A model generated the notes under the pieces. The model had not been told where the DNA came from. It saw only the letters and a program-made list of their open reading frames with translations, and made no database searches. A stretch of 64,000 nt of DNA, from contig CAJNDS010002117.1 of the NCBI GenBank assembly GCA_905221605.1, positions 124,001 to 188,000 on the forward strand. The letters are read 5' to 3'. The stretch is from Symbiodinium natans. Lineage: Eukaryota; Sar; Dinophyceae; Suessiales; Symbiodiniaceae. Shown here piece by piece: positions 10,094 to 21,025 of the stretch (positions are counted from its first letter, which is position 1; every line of letters begins with the position of its first letter). Both the position numbers and the translations under genes were made by a program.

Positions 10094-12737
10094 CTTAGCA
10101 CAGAGGCCTCGTCCACCAGCGCAACCTCGAACTTCCCAGTGGCAGCATCGAGCTTTTTGAGCACACCAATCTTCCCATCTAGCTTGTCATCCAAGCCCTG
10201 CAGCTTCACCTTGCGGCGTGGGAAGGACTACTCTTTGCTGTCCCTGTTTTGACCCACGTAACCGGCCTTGTCGCCAGGTCTCAGCAGGACCGGCTCGTCT
10301 GGACCGGTGGCTGCTGTGGCTCCCTTCTGCTCCTTTCCCAGGCCGAACGGAGTTTCTTTCTCTGCCTCAGGGCCACTCGCGACATCTCACGACCATGTCT
10401 GCCATGAGATGCAAAATCAACATTGGCAACATCTGCTGGAAAAACAGAGGAAATGCTTTGGGAAGGAGGTCCAATGAAGAGGAGGCGGCTTGGGAAGGAG
10501 GCTCGGCCCCAAACGGAAGAGCTTTGGGAAGGAGGTCCTGGGAAGGAGGCCCGGCCCCAAACTTGCTGGACAGAAAAGGACGCCCGTCCCAAACTCTGCG
10601 AAGCAGGTCCAATGAGGAAGCGGGCAAGTGGCACTGCCCCCAAGTTGCTGGAAAGAAATGGGTGGAAGTGCTTCGGGAAGGAGGTCCAATGAGGAGGAGG
10701 AGGAGGAGGCTTGGGAAGGAGGCCCGGCCCCAACTTGCTCAGAGGAAGTGCTGTGGGAAGGAGGTCCAATAAGGAGGAGGATGCTTGGGAAGGAGGCCCG
10801 GCCGCAACTTGCTGGAAAGAAAAGGGTGCAAGTGCTGGCCGGCCCCAAACTTGCGGACAGAAACGTTGGGAAGAATAAGGAAGAGGAGGCTTCGGAAGGA
10901 GGCCCTTGGAAAGAAAAAGTGTGAAGATCTTTGCAGGAGGAGGCTTGGGGAGGAGGCCCCCCCCCCTAACTTGCTGGAAAGAAAAGGGGGAAGTCCTTTG
11001 GGACGGAGGTCAAGAAGAGGACGCTTGGGAAGGAGGCCCGGCACCAAACTTGCTGGAAAGAAAAAGGGGGAAGTGCTTTGGGAAGGATGTCCAAAGAGGA
11101 GGAACGGGCTTGGGAGGAGGCCCGGCCCGGCCTTGGGAAGGAGGCCCTGCCCCAAACTTGCTGGAAAGGGAGGAAGTGCTTTGGGAAAGAGATCCAATGA
11201 GAAGGAGGCGGCTTAGAGGAAATGCTCTGGGAAGGAGGTCCAATGAAGAGGAGGCGGCTTGGGAAGGAGGCCCGGCCCCAAACGGAAGAGCTTTGGGCCG
11301 GCTTTGAGGAAGAGGACGCTTGGGAAGGAGGCCCGGCCCCAAACTTGCTGAAAAGGGGGTTGCTGCAAAGAAAAGGGTGGAAGTGCTTTGGGAAGGAGGT
11401 CCAATGAGGAGGAGGAGGAGGCTTGGGAAGGAGGCCCGGCCCCAGAGAAGGAGGCTTGGGAAGGTGGCCCTGCCCCAAACTTGCTGGAAAGAAAAGAAAG
11501 AGAGGAAGTGCTTTGGGAAGGAGGTCCAATGTGGAGGAGGATGCTTGGGAAGGAGGCCCGGCCGCAACTTGCTGGAAAGAAAAGGGAGCAAGTGCTTTGG
11601 GAAGGAGGTTCAATGAGGAGGACGGGGCTTGGGAAGGGGCCCGGCCCCAACTTGCTGGTAAGAAAAAGGGGAAGTGCTTTGAGAAGGAAGTCCAATGAGA
11701 CCAATGCTATCCGACCAACCTGCTTCTCGATTTCTGAGAAGTCCCAGCCATCCTAAGCCGATCGAAGGACACTCCACCATGTGCCATTCTTGTGCCAGTG
11801 CCAAAATTCTTGTGAGCATGACGAATCTGGCAAGCAACATACTCCCGAAGGCGGCCGACGACGGGATATTTCGAGGTGAAGTGCTTGTACCAGCCCGCAA
11901 GTGCCTTTCGCTGGTCGTCAGTGAACTGCGCCAAGGTGAAGTCAAGAACGTTTGCCTAGAATGAGACCGAAAACCCTCCAATGCAAGCAGGTTCAACAAC
12001 TCCAACTGGAGCAGGCCCTTTTTAGGGCCATTGCTCGTGCAGGCACTCGTTGGACGGGCTACATCTTCCGGCTTCAGGGAGAGCGTGGCCAAGGCAAAGG
12101 TCGCATCCCTGCCCGCCCATAATCTTCCATAGCCTTCGCCAACCTTGCCGAGAAGTCTCAGATGTGAAGAGGACTCTGAAGAATTCTGAAGAATCAAAGA
12201 TCGCCGAGCAGCAGTGATGTTCTCACTGCTGGATACATTCACCTTTGGGTACCAGGGCTTCATGGCTGCCGAGATGGGAGGATGGTCACGACCGCTTCAC
12301 CTGCTTGCTGGCCAAGGATCGACTTTGCCGCAAACGCCCATGAAAATTGGTCCGGTCACGCCGTTGAACCTGCCCAACAACTGTAGGTCGAATAGGCCAT
12401 CCTGGGTACACGGAAGAAAGCCGCAAACATGTTACAAGTGGGGGTGCCATGCATTAAATCATTACTTCATCGGAACTTTATCAACCAGCAGCGTGAAACA
12501 CCTCTTTTCAATGTTTCAAGCCCATTGTCTCTGCGTTTGTTCAAGGCTCTTTCGGAATCTCAGCCGGCTTGGAGCGCTTGCGTCTAAGGAAGTAGAAGAG
12601 CAGAATGACCGCCAGGCCCAAGATTGAGGTGCTCGCCAACAGAGCCGGGCTGCGCACGGCGCCTAGCCAGCAGCTGGATGCGCGCGGACAGTTTGGTAAA
12701 ACAACGGCACGAACAAGAGTCTGTAGGGCTGGAGCTC
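10094..12737 (-). CDS. MAPR-family cytochrome b5-like heme/steroid-binding membrane protein with a C-terminal extension (6 exons seen)
   Basis: Exons on the minus strand: A about 12737-12547, B 12401-12324, C 12242-12063, D 11955-11839, E 11752-11720 and F 10365-10094. Exon A encodes one membrane segment (SILGLAVILLFYFL) followed by RRKR. Exon B gives the cytochrome-b5-like start DLQLLGRFNGVTGPIFMG. Exon C gives VNVSSSEN and GYGRLWAGRDATFALATL. Exon D gives LDFTLAQFTDDQRKALAGW and SKYPVVGRLREY. Exon E is a 33-base micro-exon, DGWDFSEIEKQ. These match PGRMC/neudesin-type heme-binding proteins of endomembranes. Exon F continues in frame into an Ala/Glu-rich linker and a module GLDDKLDGKIGVLKKLD that resembles short KOW-like units; it is interrupted by an in-frame TAG at 10228-10230. 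Donors seen are GT, and the clear acceptors are AG followed by G. The initiator ATG is not in exon A's frame, so an upstream exon is missing. Exon C may hide a small intron, because it has an insertion relative to the family. A gene end downstream of exon F is not established. Confidence 0.72.
10366..11719 (-). repeat. Purine-rich tandem repeat array inside a MAPR-gene intron
   Basis: The intron has a good donor (exon end CAG, then GTTGG) and a good acceptor (CTGAG before GCAGAG). It is filled from about 10440 to 11700 with degenerate units such as gggaaggaggcccggcccca, aacttgctggaaagaaaag and gtgctttgggaaggaggtcc, with a period of roughly 90-100 bases. The array keeps several long frames open on both strands; these are not genes. 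Confidence 0.8.
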
Positions 12738-12849
12738 ATGGGCAAACTCGCAGCACCCTCTTGATCCATCCGCTGGATGCTTGGTACGATCAAAACACTA
12801 CCACCAACATCCGAGTGCTTGTGCAGCTGTGCAGCTGGCGGTGCTTCAG

Positions 12850-13407
12850 CTAGAGGTTCTGTATGGTTCTGCGCAGTACGTCAGTAGTGGCAGTAAAACA
12901 AGACTGGCATGAGACGTAGCATTTACATGCTTCCCCCTACTGTACAGAGCTCTAAGGGCTTTGAGCATCAACCACGAACCATGAGTATGGACCCATCTGA
13001 GGCCAACCTCAAGGAGCGAAAGACCGACACAGATACTGATTTGTCCGTGGTCACAAGCTGCAAGAAACTGTAACCCCTCTGCATGAGCGCTTGTGTGGCT
13101 CATGCCAAAGTTGACCCCGATGTCTGGCGTTGGATTTTACAATTCCACACGTTTGCCTGGAAACCTGGAGTCGCTTCCACTCTGCGCCGAGTCTCCCGGT
13201 TGCTGAGCCTGCCTCCACGTTCTTCCAGCGCTTTTTCCCCCACTTTGCACAACATTGACACGTGCTCACAGCATCTCACAACAACATGTTGCCGGGCTAA
13301 AAGTGGCTTGTGAGGGAGCAGAGGCAGGTACACTAAGTAGCAGCGTTGAGTAGAGTAGCCGTAGTAGCCTTGGCAGCCCGCGGAGAGAAACAGGAGTCTT
13401 CCCGACT
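12850..13407. other. Region without a firm gene
   Basis: Several short open frames exist on both strands, but none has motifs, splice signals or codon use that I can defend. Confidence 0.3.
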
Positions 13408-13605
13408 TCAGCCGCGGACACGCTCAAACGGCGAACATTTTTCGGCTGCCGCGAGCTGACTCTGCAAGGACTGACGCTCCTGCTCCCAGCCTTGCCAAGT
13501 GATGCCAAGTGAGGCGCTCGGAGGCTCGGCATCAACAGCACATCCAAGAAAACTCAGATCCTCGCTCTGGCGTTCCTCGTCGAATGCTTGGAAGCGGTCG
13601 CACGC
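13408..13605 (-). CDS. Unknown Glu/Gln-rich protein, terminal exon candidate
   Basis: After a CAG acceptor at 13606-13608 there are 65 codons and a TGA at 13408. The peptide is acidic and has a heptad-like stretch (WEQERQSLQSQLAAAEK) that could form a coiled coil. A second candidate exon of the same style lies upstream at about 13800-13990 (RDSLDLQASSPGPVRQS). No homologue is recognised. The strand agrees with the neighbouring genes. Confidence 0.4.
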   Translation of the reverse strand, partial: ACDRFQAFDEERQSEDLSFLGCAVDAEPPSASLGITWQGWEQERQSLQSQLAAAEKCSPFERVRG

Positions 13606-14433
13606 CTGAAACGCGTCTAGGTCTAGGCCCGTCTAGGCGAGCCATGGCTAGCCGACACCGCATGAGGCCTGTCTTAGGCGCCTTTCCATGTCGACGAGCC
13701 GAGGCTCCATGTCCTTTGGATGAGGAGCTCTCCTTATGGCACAGCAGGAAGTCAAGATTCCGACTGCTAAGCTTTATGAACACCATGTGCAAGGTCTGAC
13801 TTTGTCTGACTGGGCCAGGAGACGAAGCTTGGAGATCCAGAGAATCTCTCCTTACTGCAACAGGTTGACTTGTGGCTTGCCCGTGAGTTCTCACAGCATG
13901 TCTCGGTCGCTGTAAACTTTGTAAGCTTTGGTGGCGCATGCAATGAGACATGAACCTTCTCATCTCGCACCCGACATTCGACTTTGTGAACAAAAGAATT
14001 GGTACAACTCCAACCCTATCTGTTCATGCAAAATGAGTGGCACTGCTGTCGTACCACCTGTCACATGTTTTCTTCTCAATCTTGTCTTGTACTGGCAGTG
14101 TCACATGAAGACCCCGCATTATGGAACTCAGCTTGTCTTCATGTGTTTCAGGTTGCACCAGGTGCCCGTCTCACCTATGTCTCTCATCACGTAACTTTGC
14201 AAGAGGCGTGTAACAGCTTTAAGGCACCAAGACATCGTGTTAACCAAACATGGTCGGAGATGCTTGGATATACTGCAATACGCTTAACAAGGCATAACAA
14301 GCGACCCGAACTGAAAGAGGAGAGACATCACGAGACATCAATTAAAGGATTGTACCGCCCTCAGGTGGATAAAAGGATTGAAGAGAGGGGAAGCATTGAC
14401 GAGATATGACTCTTCAAAACAAGTCCCCCCTGC

Positions 14434-14658
14434 TCAGGCGAGCAGCAGCAATTGCACATTGATCTGCGCATTCATCAAGTCACACTGAAGCTGCTGCACT
14501 GTCTTCTTGAGCACGACATTCCTTGTTCCAAACGCACATCCAACACTCACCACTTTCCTTCCATCCCTCTCCTGGCATGATCGCGTACAAAGTGTTTGAG
14601 CAAGGAACTCCTCTTCGAGCTCTTTTGCATACGAGGGCCTTTGCTCCTTCAAGAGCAT
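14434..14658 (-). CDS. Unknown protein, C-terminal exon candidate
   Basis: The frame KVVSVGCAFGTRNVVLKK, followed by a Gln/Leu-rich end and a TGA at 14434, has the look of a real C-terminus. A possible upstream part on the same strand lies at about 14690-14870 (RVKRWASDLLLEVRNNGVS). The opposite strand also has an open frame across 14596-14931, so strand assignment is uncertain. Confidence 0.35.
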   Translation of the reverse strand: MLLKEQRPSYAKELEEEFLAQTLCTRSCQERDGRKVVSVGCAFGTRNVVLKKTVQQLQCDLMNAQINVQLLLLA

Positions 14659-14939
14659 ACAGTAATTTGCACAACGCTTCTTCGCAAAAAATTAACTCTG
14701 CTTACAGTAGCAACACAACCAGTGATCCTCGCTGGAGTGCCCGTCCAGATCCTGCTGCCCGGCCTGAACGTCCGGAGTCTGGAGCGTCTGACACTTATCG
14801 AAACCCCATTGTTTCGGACCTCGAGGAGCAGGTCGCTTGCCCAGCGCTTGACCCGCGTTGCAGAAGCCTCTCATCTCATCAGCTGGCAAAAGTTATCTAA
14901 GGAGTTCCTTCGGGGCTTGCTGCTTGAATAAGAATGCGG

Positions 14940-15880
14940 AGATGATATAGGATCGACTGCTTTCGGACAAGCATTTGCAGCTTTTGGGAGGACAACCGGG
15001 AAGGAATTCACTCCAAATCACAGCGCTGTCAACTGCACAGTTTCATGGTCTCCCACCGCTCCATACCGTGGCACCCTGCAACTTCAGAGAAGAAAAACCT
15101 CTGGTGGCGTTTAAGTTTTGCAAATGGGGCACATCACACCATCCAATTGTCTGACTTTGTTGGCCGAACATCGTACCCTGTCAGCCCTCTCCTTGCTGCA
15201 ACAGGCCACTTTGCGAGATTCGCGCAGCTCTCAAGATGGCTACACGGTAACTGATTGAAACCTTCAAGCGTTCAAAGGCTCCAAGCGCTGTAAATTTCAG
15301 TACTATCTCCTGGCGTCCAGCTTCTACAAAGCTGCAAAAGTTGCATAGTACAGCATTAAAACATTTCACTTTGGCAAAAGCGCCAGACTGGTCAGGAGCA
15401 AAAATACTGACCCGACACTGCCAACAGGACAGGGACCAAACCACTAGATGGGTTTAGGGTTAGGCCAGAGTGGGGGGGGGGGTTGGTGACGGGGGGTGGG
15501 GGTGGCGGTAGGCAGAGGGGGTGAGGGGGCGGGGGGGTATCAATACTGGAGGATAGCGGAAGCGGCATCACCACCAGATGTACACTCTGAGCTTGGGGGC
15601 TCTCCGCGACACGGAGCAGAAAAAAGCTGGCCAAACTTGACATGTACGGTTTGAGCTTGGGGGCTTCCGATACTGAGCAAAGGATCAAAAGCGCGGATTG
15701 ACATGATCACACGTTTTTGCCACTGATCTGGCGCATGTTGTCCTTTTCAGACTGAGACCCTTGCGTTTTCTGACTTGACCGCACCTTCTTTTGGACTCAG
15801 CCGTGCCGTTTTAGAGTTTCCAAGGCATGTTTTGAGCAGGTTCGCAAACAAGAAGCATGGCGGACAATTTGCTTGGAAAA
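14940..15880. other. Mostly featureless region with a G-rich tract
   Basis: About 15466-15540 is a very G-rich stretch just after a single gggtttagggttagg telomere-like motif. A short repeat (gagcttgggggct) recurs near 15590 and 15652. I see no gene. Confidence 0.5.
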
Positions 15881-16960
15881 GATTTGCCGAGCCACGACAA
15901 AGTGGGTAAGCAAGGTAAGGTCAGATTTACCAAACCACAACAAGCTGAGTAAGCTGAGATGTACCAAGCCACAACAAGCTGAATAAGCTGAAATTTACCA
16001 TGCCACAACAAGCTGAGTAAGCAAGCTGAGAAAGGGCGGCTTTACCTAGCAACAACAAGCTGAGTAAGCTCAAACATTGCCAAGGTACAAAAAGTTGAAT
16101 ATGCTGAGATTTACTAACAACAAGCTGAACTGACCAAGCCACAACAAGCTGACCAAGCTTGGTAAACTAAGATTTACCAAGCCACAACAAGCTGTAAGCT
16201 GAAATTTACGAACCCACAACAAGCTGAGTAAGCTAAAACTTACCAGGACAAAACAGGCTAAGTACAGCTGTGATTTAACAGCCACAACAAGATGAGCAAG
16301 CTCAGATTTGCGAAGCCACAACAAGCTGAGTATGCTGAGATTTACCAACCCACAACAAGCTGAGTAAGCTGAGGTTTACCAAGCCACAACAAGCTGAGTA
16401 AGCTGAGATTGACCGACCAAGCCACAACAAGCCGAGTAAACTACAACAAGCTTGAGTAGGCCCAGATCTGCCAAGCCACAACAAGCTGAACAAGCTGAGA
16501 TTTACTCAGCCACAACACGCTGAGTAAGCTGAGATGTACCAAGCACAACAAGCTGAAAAAGCTGAAATCTGCCAAGCCACAACAAGCTGAGAAAGCTCAC
16601 GTATGCCAAGCTGAGTTTTACCAAGCCACATCAAGCTGAGTAAGCTGAGATTTACCAAGCCACAACATGCTGAGTAAGCTGAGATTTATCAAGCCACAAC
16701 AGGCTGAGTAAGCATGGATTTACCAAGCCACAACAAGGCGAGTGAGCTGAGCAAGCTGAGATTTACCAAGCCACAACAAGCTGAAGAAGCTGAGACTCCA
16801 CAACAAGCTGACTAAGCTGAGATTTAGCAAGCCACAACAAGCTGAATGAGCTCAGATTTTCCGAGTCGGCTCAAATTCTCTAAGCCACAACAAGCTGAGT
16901 AAGCTGAGATTTACCAAGCCACAACAAGCTGAATAAACTGAGATTTACCAAGCCAACGCG
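15880..16960. repeat. ~36-bp satellite (acaagctgagtaagctgaga...accaagccaca)
   Basis: About 28 copies of a unit built from accaagccacaacaagctg and agtaagctgagattt, with deletions of parts of units. Small open frames on the minus strand reading Leu/Val-rich peptides are products of the repeat. Confidence 0.9.
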
Positions 16961-17189
16961 CTTGACACGGAGATAGACACGCTAGGACGAGTTCTTTACT
17001 GTCTGTTTCGGGTGTCTGGCAGGGCATCGCGCCAGGGATTGTCTCAGCGGCAGACAGGATCATACTAGCGGGCTGCATTCGACACAGCAATTGGACAATT
17101 GCAGCAACACCATATGCCGAGAGCTGCATTCAGCAAATGGCTTGCTGTTGATGGCATTGCCAAATTCTAAACAAGGACAAGCAAAGCCT

Positions 17190-17965
17190 GTTGGTTCAAA
17201 TTGTGTTCTCTCCAAGGAAACCCCTTTTGGTTCATTTTTTGGTTCTCTGCCAAAGTCGTGTCAACACACTTTTGCTTCAATTTTTTTGTGTTGTTCTCGG
17301 CCAAGTGGCACCCTTTTGGTTTAAATTTATGTTCTCTCCCAAGTGGTGTTAAAGAAACCCTTTTGGTTCAAATTTTCAGGAAACCCCCCTGGTCATTTTT
17401 TCGTTTTCTGCCAAAGTGGTGTTAAGACAGCCCTTTGGTTTAAATTTGTGTTCTCTCTCAAGCGGTCAAGAAAACCTTCTAGTTCATTTTTGGTTCTTTG
17501 CTTCAAATTTGTCTTCTCTCCCAAGTGGTCAAGGAAACCTTTGAGTTCATTTTTTTGGTTCTGCCAAAGTGGTGTCAAGAACACCCTCTCCAAATTGGTG
17601 TCAACGAAACCCTTTTTTCTGTTCTCTGCCAAAGTGGTGTTGAGACATTTTGGTTTAAATTTTTGTTCTCTCCCAGTGGTGTTGAAGAAACGCTTCTTGG
17701 TTCAATTTTTGTGTTCTCTCCAAAGTGGTGTTCAGGAAACCCCCCTTTTGGTCATTTTTGTTTATGGTGTTAAGACAGCCTTTTGATTTAAATTTGTGTT
17801 CTCTCCCAAGCTGCCAAGGAAACCCTTCTGGTTCACTTTTTTGATTCTCTGCCAAAGTGGTGTCCTTTTGGTTCAATATTGTTCTTTCAAGGTGTTCTCT
17901 GCCAAAGTGGTGTTAAGACGGTTTAAATATTTGTTCTCTCCCAAGTCTCTCGGTACCGGCCCACT
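17190..17965. repeat. ~55-60-bp degenerate satellite (ttctctgccaaagtggtgt...)
   Basis: Units contain ttctctcccaagtggtgt, aagaaacccttttggttca and aatttttgtgttctc in a fixed order with variable length. At least a dozen copies. All reading frames here are repeat artefacts rich in Phe. Confidence 0.85.
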
Positions 17966-18229
17966 GCTTTCCGGCTTGCCAAAGACACAGGAACAATTTT
18001 TGGTAGCGGCAGATGGTGGTGCCAAAGTCCTCCGAGGCCCTATAGGCCCCAAGGTGGGAGGGTGCGCCCAGAAGAACGTCCGGTTGAGGGCACGCCTCCA
18101 CTTGCAAGAAACTGCTCGATGCCTCGCCGCTTGAGCGTGAAGGTGAACCCGGCAGCAGGAAACCAAGCTGCGGGGATCCAGCCCCAGCCTGGAGCCGAAG
18201 CGACATGGTGAACTGACGCTGAAAGATGA

Positions 18230-20110
18230 GAAACAAGATGAGCACCGGGCCTGCAAGAATGTCACGAGACTCGCTGCGGCACCGGCCATGCGAGCCACTG
18301 CTGCGGGCGTCTTGCCCTGCCTCGGTGCGAGCATGTCCGAAATTAGACGCCGAACGGTGTTGCCCACTTGGTGGAGAGTCATGCTCGCAACATCTCGGCA
18401 ACTGCTTCAAGTTGCAAGCACATGTCATATTCTAGAAGGTTGCAACCACTTCTGAACTCCAAGGCTACAACCGATCTCTCGCATTGATGTCTGCTCCGTT
18501 GCTGCACAGCAGCAGCACTGCTTTGGCCTGGCCGGACTGGATTGCTTGCTTGCTTGCGCAGTTCCTGCCAGCATATGCACCTTCCACGTTCACTTCTTAA
18601 ACTCTGCCAAGATAATTCTGAAATACTGCCTGAAGATAGCCATATGGGCCGTATTGAACATCGCAGGCTTGCTTGCATGTCTTCATGCTGCATGCTGCTA
18701 AATGTCAGACCTCGCGGACATCACACTCTTCCAGCGCGGCTGTGGCTGCGGCGCTGTGCAACGGAGTCACCTGGCGAAGTGCATTGCTGGGCCATCCCTG
18801 CACACCAACACTGCGTCACATCAACCAGCAATACGCAGCAAATGCACCGCAAAAAATTGCAGTACACAATGACATAGCAAGACGAGGCAACAGCGAAGCA
18901 AAACGATGCACAGTAGTACTGTCGCATGCGGAGCATGACGAACAGAACTCACACTTTCTCTGGGTGCTGCACGCCGAAATTGTTCGCGGCGGATGGGTCA
19001 GCTGCAGCCTAGAGTCGTTTCAGGGGGTTAGGCGCAGCAAGCAGAGCTGGCGCTTTGGAGCTTTCGACATGCAATCTGAAGAACCTTTTCATACAACCTA
19101 ACCCGGCAGTGGGAGAGGCCTTTAGCAGGAGGCGGATGGTTGGCAGCTGCTGGTAGCAGCATGCCAGGTGAAGCGGAGTGTCAGCTTCGTCCTCAGACTC
19201 TGCTCAGACTCTCTGCTCATGTCGTGACATACCCACGCTCGGCCAAGAGACCGTCAGAGCTGCTGGGCTTGCCGCTGCATCCAGCCTTGATTCCAGGAAT
19301 TGCTCAGAAGGTCTTCTTCGGATCTGAGTTGGCACTTAAACCATGTCGATTCGAGCGGCAGAAGCTGCACAATCGCAGGGCTGGAAGACGCAGCTATGTG
19401 CAACCTTAGACTCGGCTTGAATGCTGCTCGGCTCCAAAAGTCACTTCCATGCATCTGAGCAAACAGCGCTCGGTAGTTGTACACGCCTGTCAAGTCATCT
19501 GACAAATGAAGATGTAGCACGCGCACTCCATGCCTAGACCGCTCAGAGATGGACATGTTAGCAAGGCAAGCTAAGATAAGCAAAGCTCATGACGGGCGTC
19601 GCCTGCAAGATTTGGATCGGCGTCGAGTTGCAGCAGGAAGTCCACCACATCTGCATGACCGCAAAGCGCCTGAGTGCGCAGGGTCCAAGAACACTCTTGA
19701 AAGCCACCAACCTATCGATTCTGGCCCGCCATGCTCGGATCAAGGCTGCAATGTGCAGGGGGGTCAGCTCACGTTGACGCGAATGCAATTTGGCCACAGT
19801 TGCCTGGGGCAAAGCCAAATGACACTGCTTCAAGGCACTTCAACACACTTTGCAGCTTCGAGGGCCAAGCTTTGCATCTGCTGGTTGATGCTGCCACCTT
19901 CTGCAGCGATCCCTGTGCAAGCAGGGCATGAAATCCTTCAAGTAAGCTCACAGCTAGTCCAGGCCTCCCAACAGGATATGTGGACTGGACTGCAAGAGCC
20001 ATATCTGTGTGTGAGCAGCTGCAAGAGTTGATGAGCGTGTTTCCTGCGACACATCTGCTTTTCATCTTCATCCAACCCTTGCACGCATGCATGAGTGGAG
20101 GCGGCTTACT
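18230..20110 (-). CDS. Ankyrin-repeat protein encoded in several small exons
   Basis: Ankyrin signatures appear on the minus strand in separate segments. About 19775-19690 gives ELTPLHIAALIRAW. About 19685-19590 gives LCGHADVVDFLLQLDADPNL. About 19195-19100 gives TPLHLACCYQQLPTIRLLLK. About 18785-18715 gives VTPLHSAAATAALEE. About 18560-18475 gives SGQAKAVLLLCSNGADINAR. About 18330-18245 gives GKTPAAVARMAGAAASLVTFL. A segment at about 19560-19440 (VRVLHLHLSDDLTGVYNY) may be a further domain. The 5' end could extend to 20110, where an open Leu-rich frame begins. Exact splice sites were not fixed. Ankyrin proteins are scaffolds; no partner can be inferred. Confidence 0.65.
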
Positions 20111-20269
20111 CTGCAACCCAGTCTCATGGTGTTTTGGACCGTGCGGAGCGTCATTGTGTTGGCCAACCTCTTAATTAGCGCCAACGTCCAGTGAGCCCAG
20201 CCCCCGAAATCATGAATGACAATCATGAATGCCCCAATGATCTTAATCTTCCAAATAGGATTCCAGGCG

Positions 20270-21020
20270 CCTGGTCTCCCACTGCTCGGGCAGTGACAGA
20301 TCCTGTTGCGAAGTGTCCTGGGACGCTTTGACGCTGAGCTACGCCGAGATCAAAGGACTCTTCAACTCTAACCAAAAAGCTTCTGCAATCTTCTGCACAC
20401 CTCTTAAGGCCTGTCATGTTTACATGGGTTTCTGGGTTCTGGGGCTTCGCTTTTCAGGGCTTACTAGGGTCTGCCAGGGCTCTCAGCTTCCACTTCTGTT
20501 AGAAGGTTCTCTTTGGGGTTTCGGATCTGGGTTTATCCACTCCTTATCAGAGCCCTTCTTTCGGCTCCGAGTTTCGAGCATCCCGTTTGAGCCATGGTGT
20601 CATTTAAATAATAGAAATCTGGAGCCTTTCCACAGAACCCTTCCGCAGACCTTCCGGAGGATCGACACCCCACATCCACATTCGAACATATGAGCTTCGC
20701 ATTTGGTTGACAAATCAGGTCTGAAAGACTTGCTGCGCGTCTGTCAAATGACCGCGGACATTCCGCGAAGCTTCTGCAGATTTCCGATATCTCCTTGAAG
20801 ATATTTCCAGATCGATGTCCCACCGGACACAGGTACGGATGGGGTTTAAGATTCTGGCTGGAGCTATTGCGACGAGGGCTTCCACAGAGCTCTCGCAGGC
20901 AAAGGGCTTCCACAATCCCTTCCGAAATCTGGCCACCCATGCCGGCCAGATTTTCACATCTTATTCAGACTGCATGAGTGCCTCTAAAAAATTCGCGGCT
21001 CATTCGGGAAATTTCTAAAC
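20270..21020 (+). repeat. Interspersed repeat family R-750, copy 1
   Basis: About 750 bases that recur at 55190-55765 (copy 2) and 62340-62770 (copy 3). Shared landmarks are acgctttgacgctgagctac, cttaaggcctgtcatgttta, ctgggtttatccactcctta, tttcggctccgagtttcgag, gagccatggt, tatttccagatcgatgtccc and caccggacacaggtacggat. No protein or clear terminal repeat is recognised. On the reverse strand all copies can be read as a short MAQxGCSKLGAER-like peptide. Confidence 0.85.
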
Positions 21021-21025
21021 CATAA

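Noticed and set aside
10423..11704. Many frames of 60-215 codons on both strands
   Set aside because: All are products of one degenerate purine-rich repeat lying between two good splice sites.
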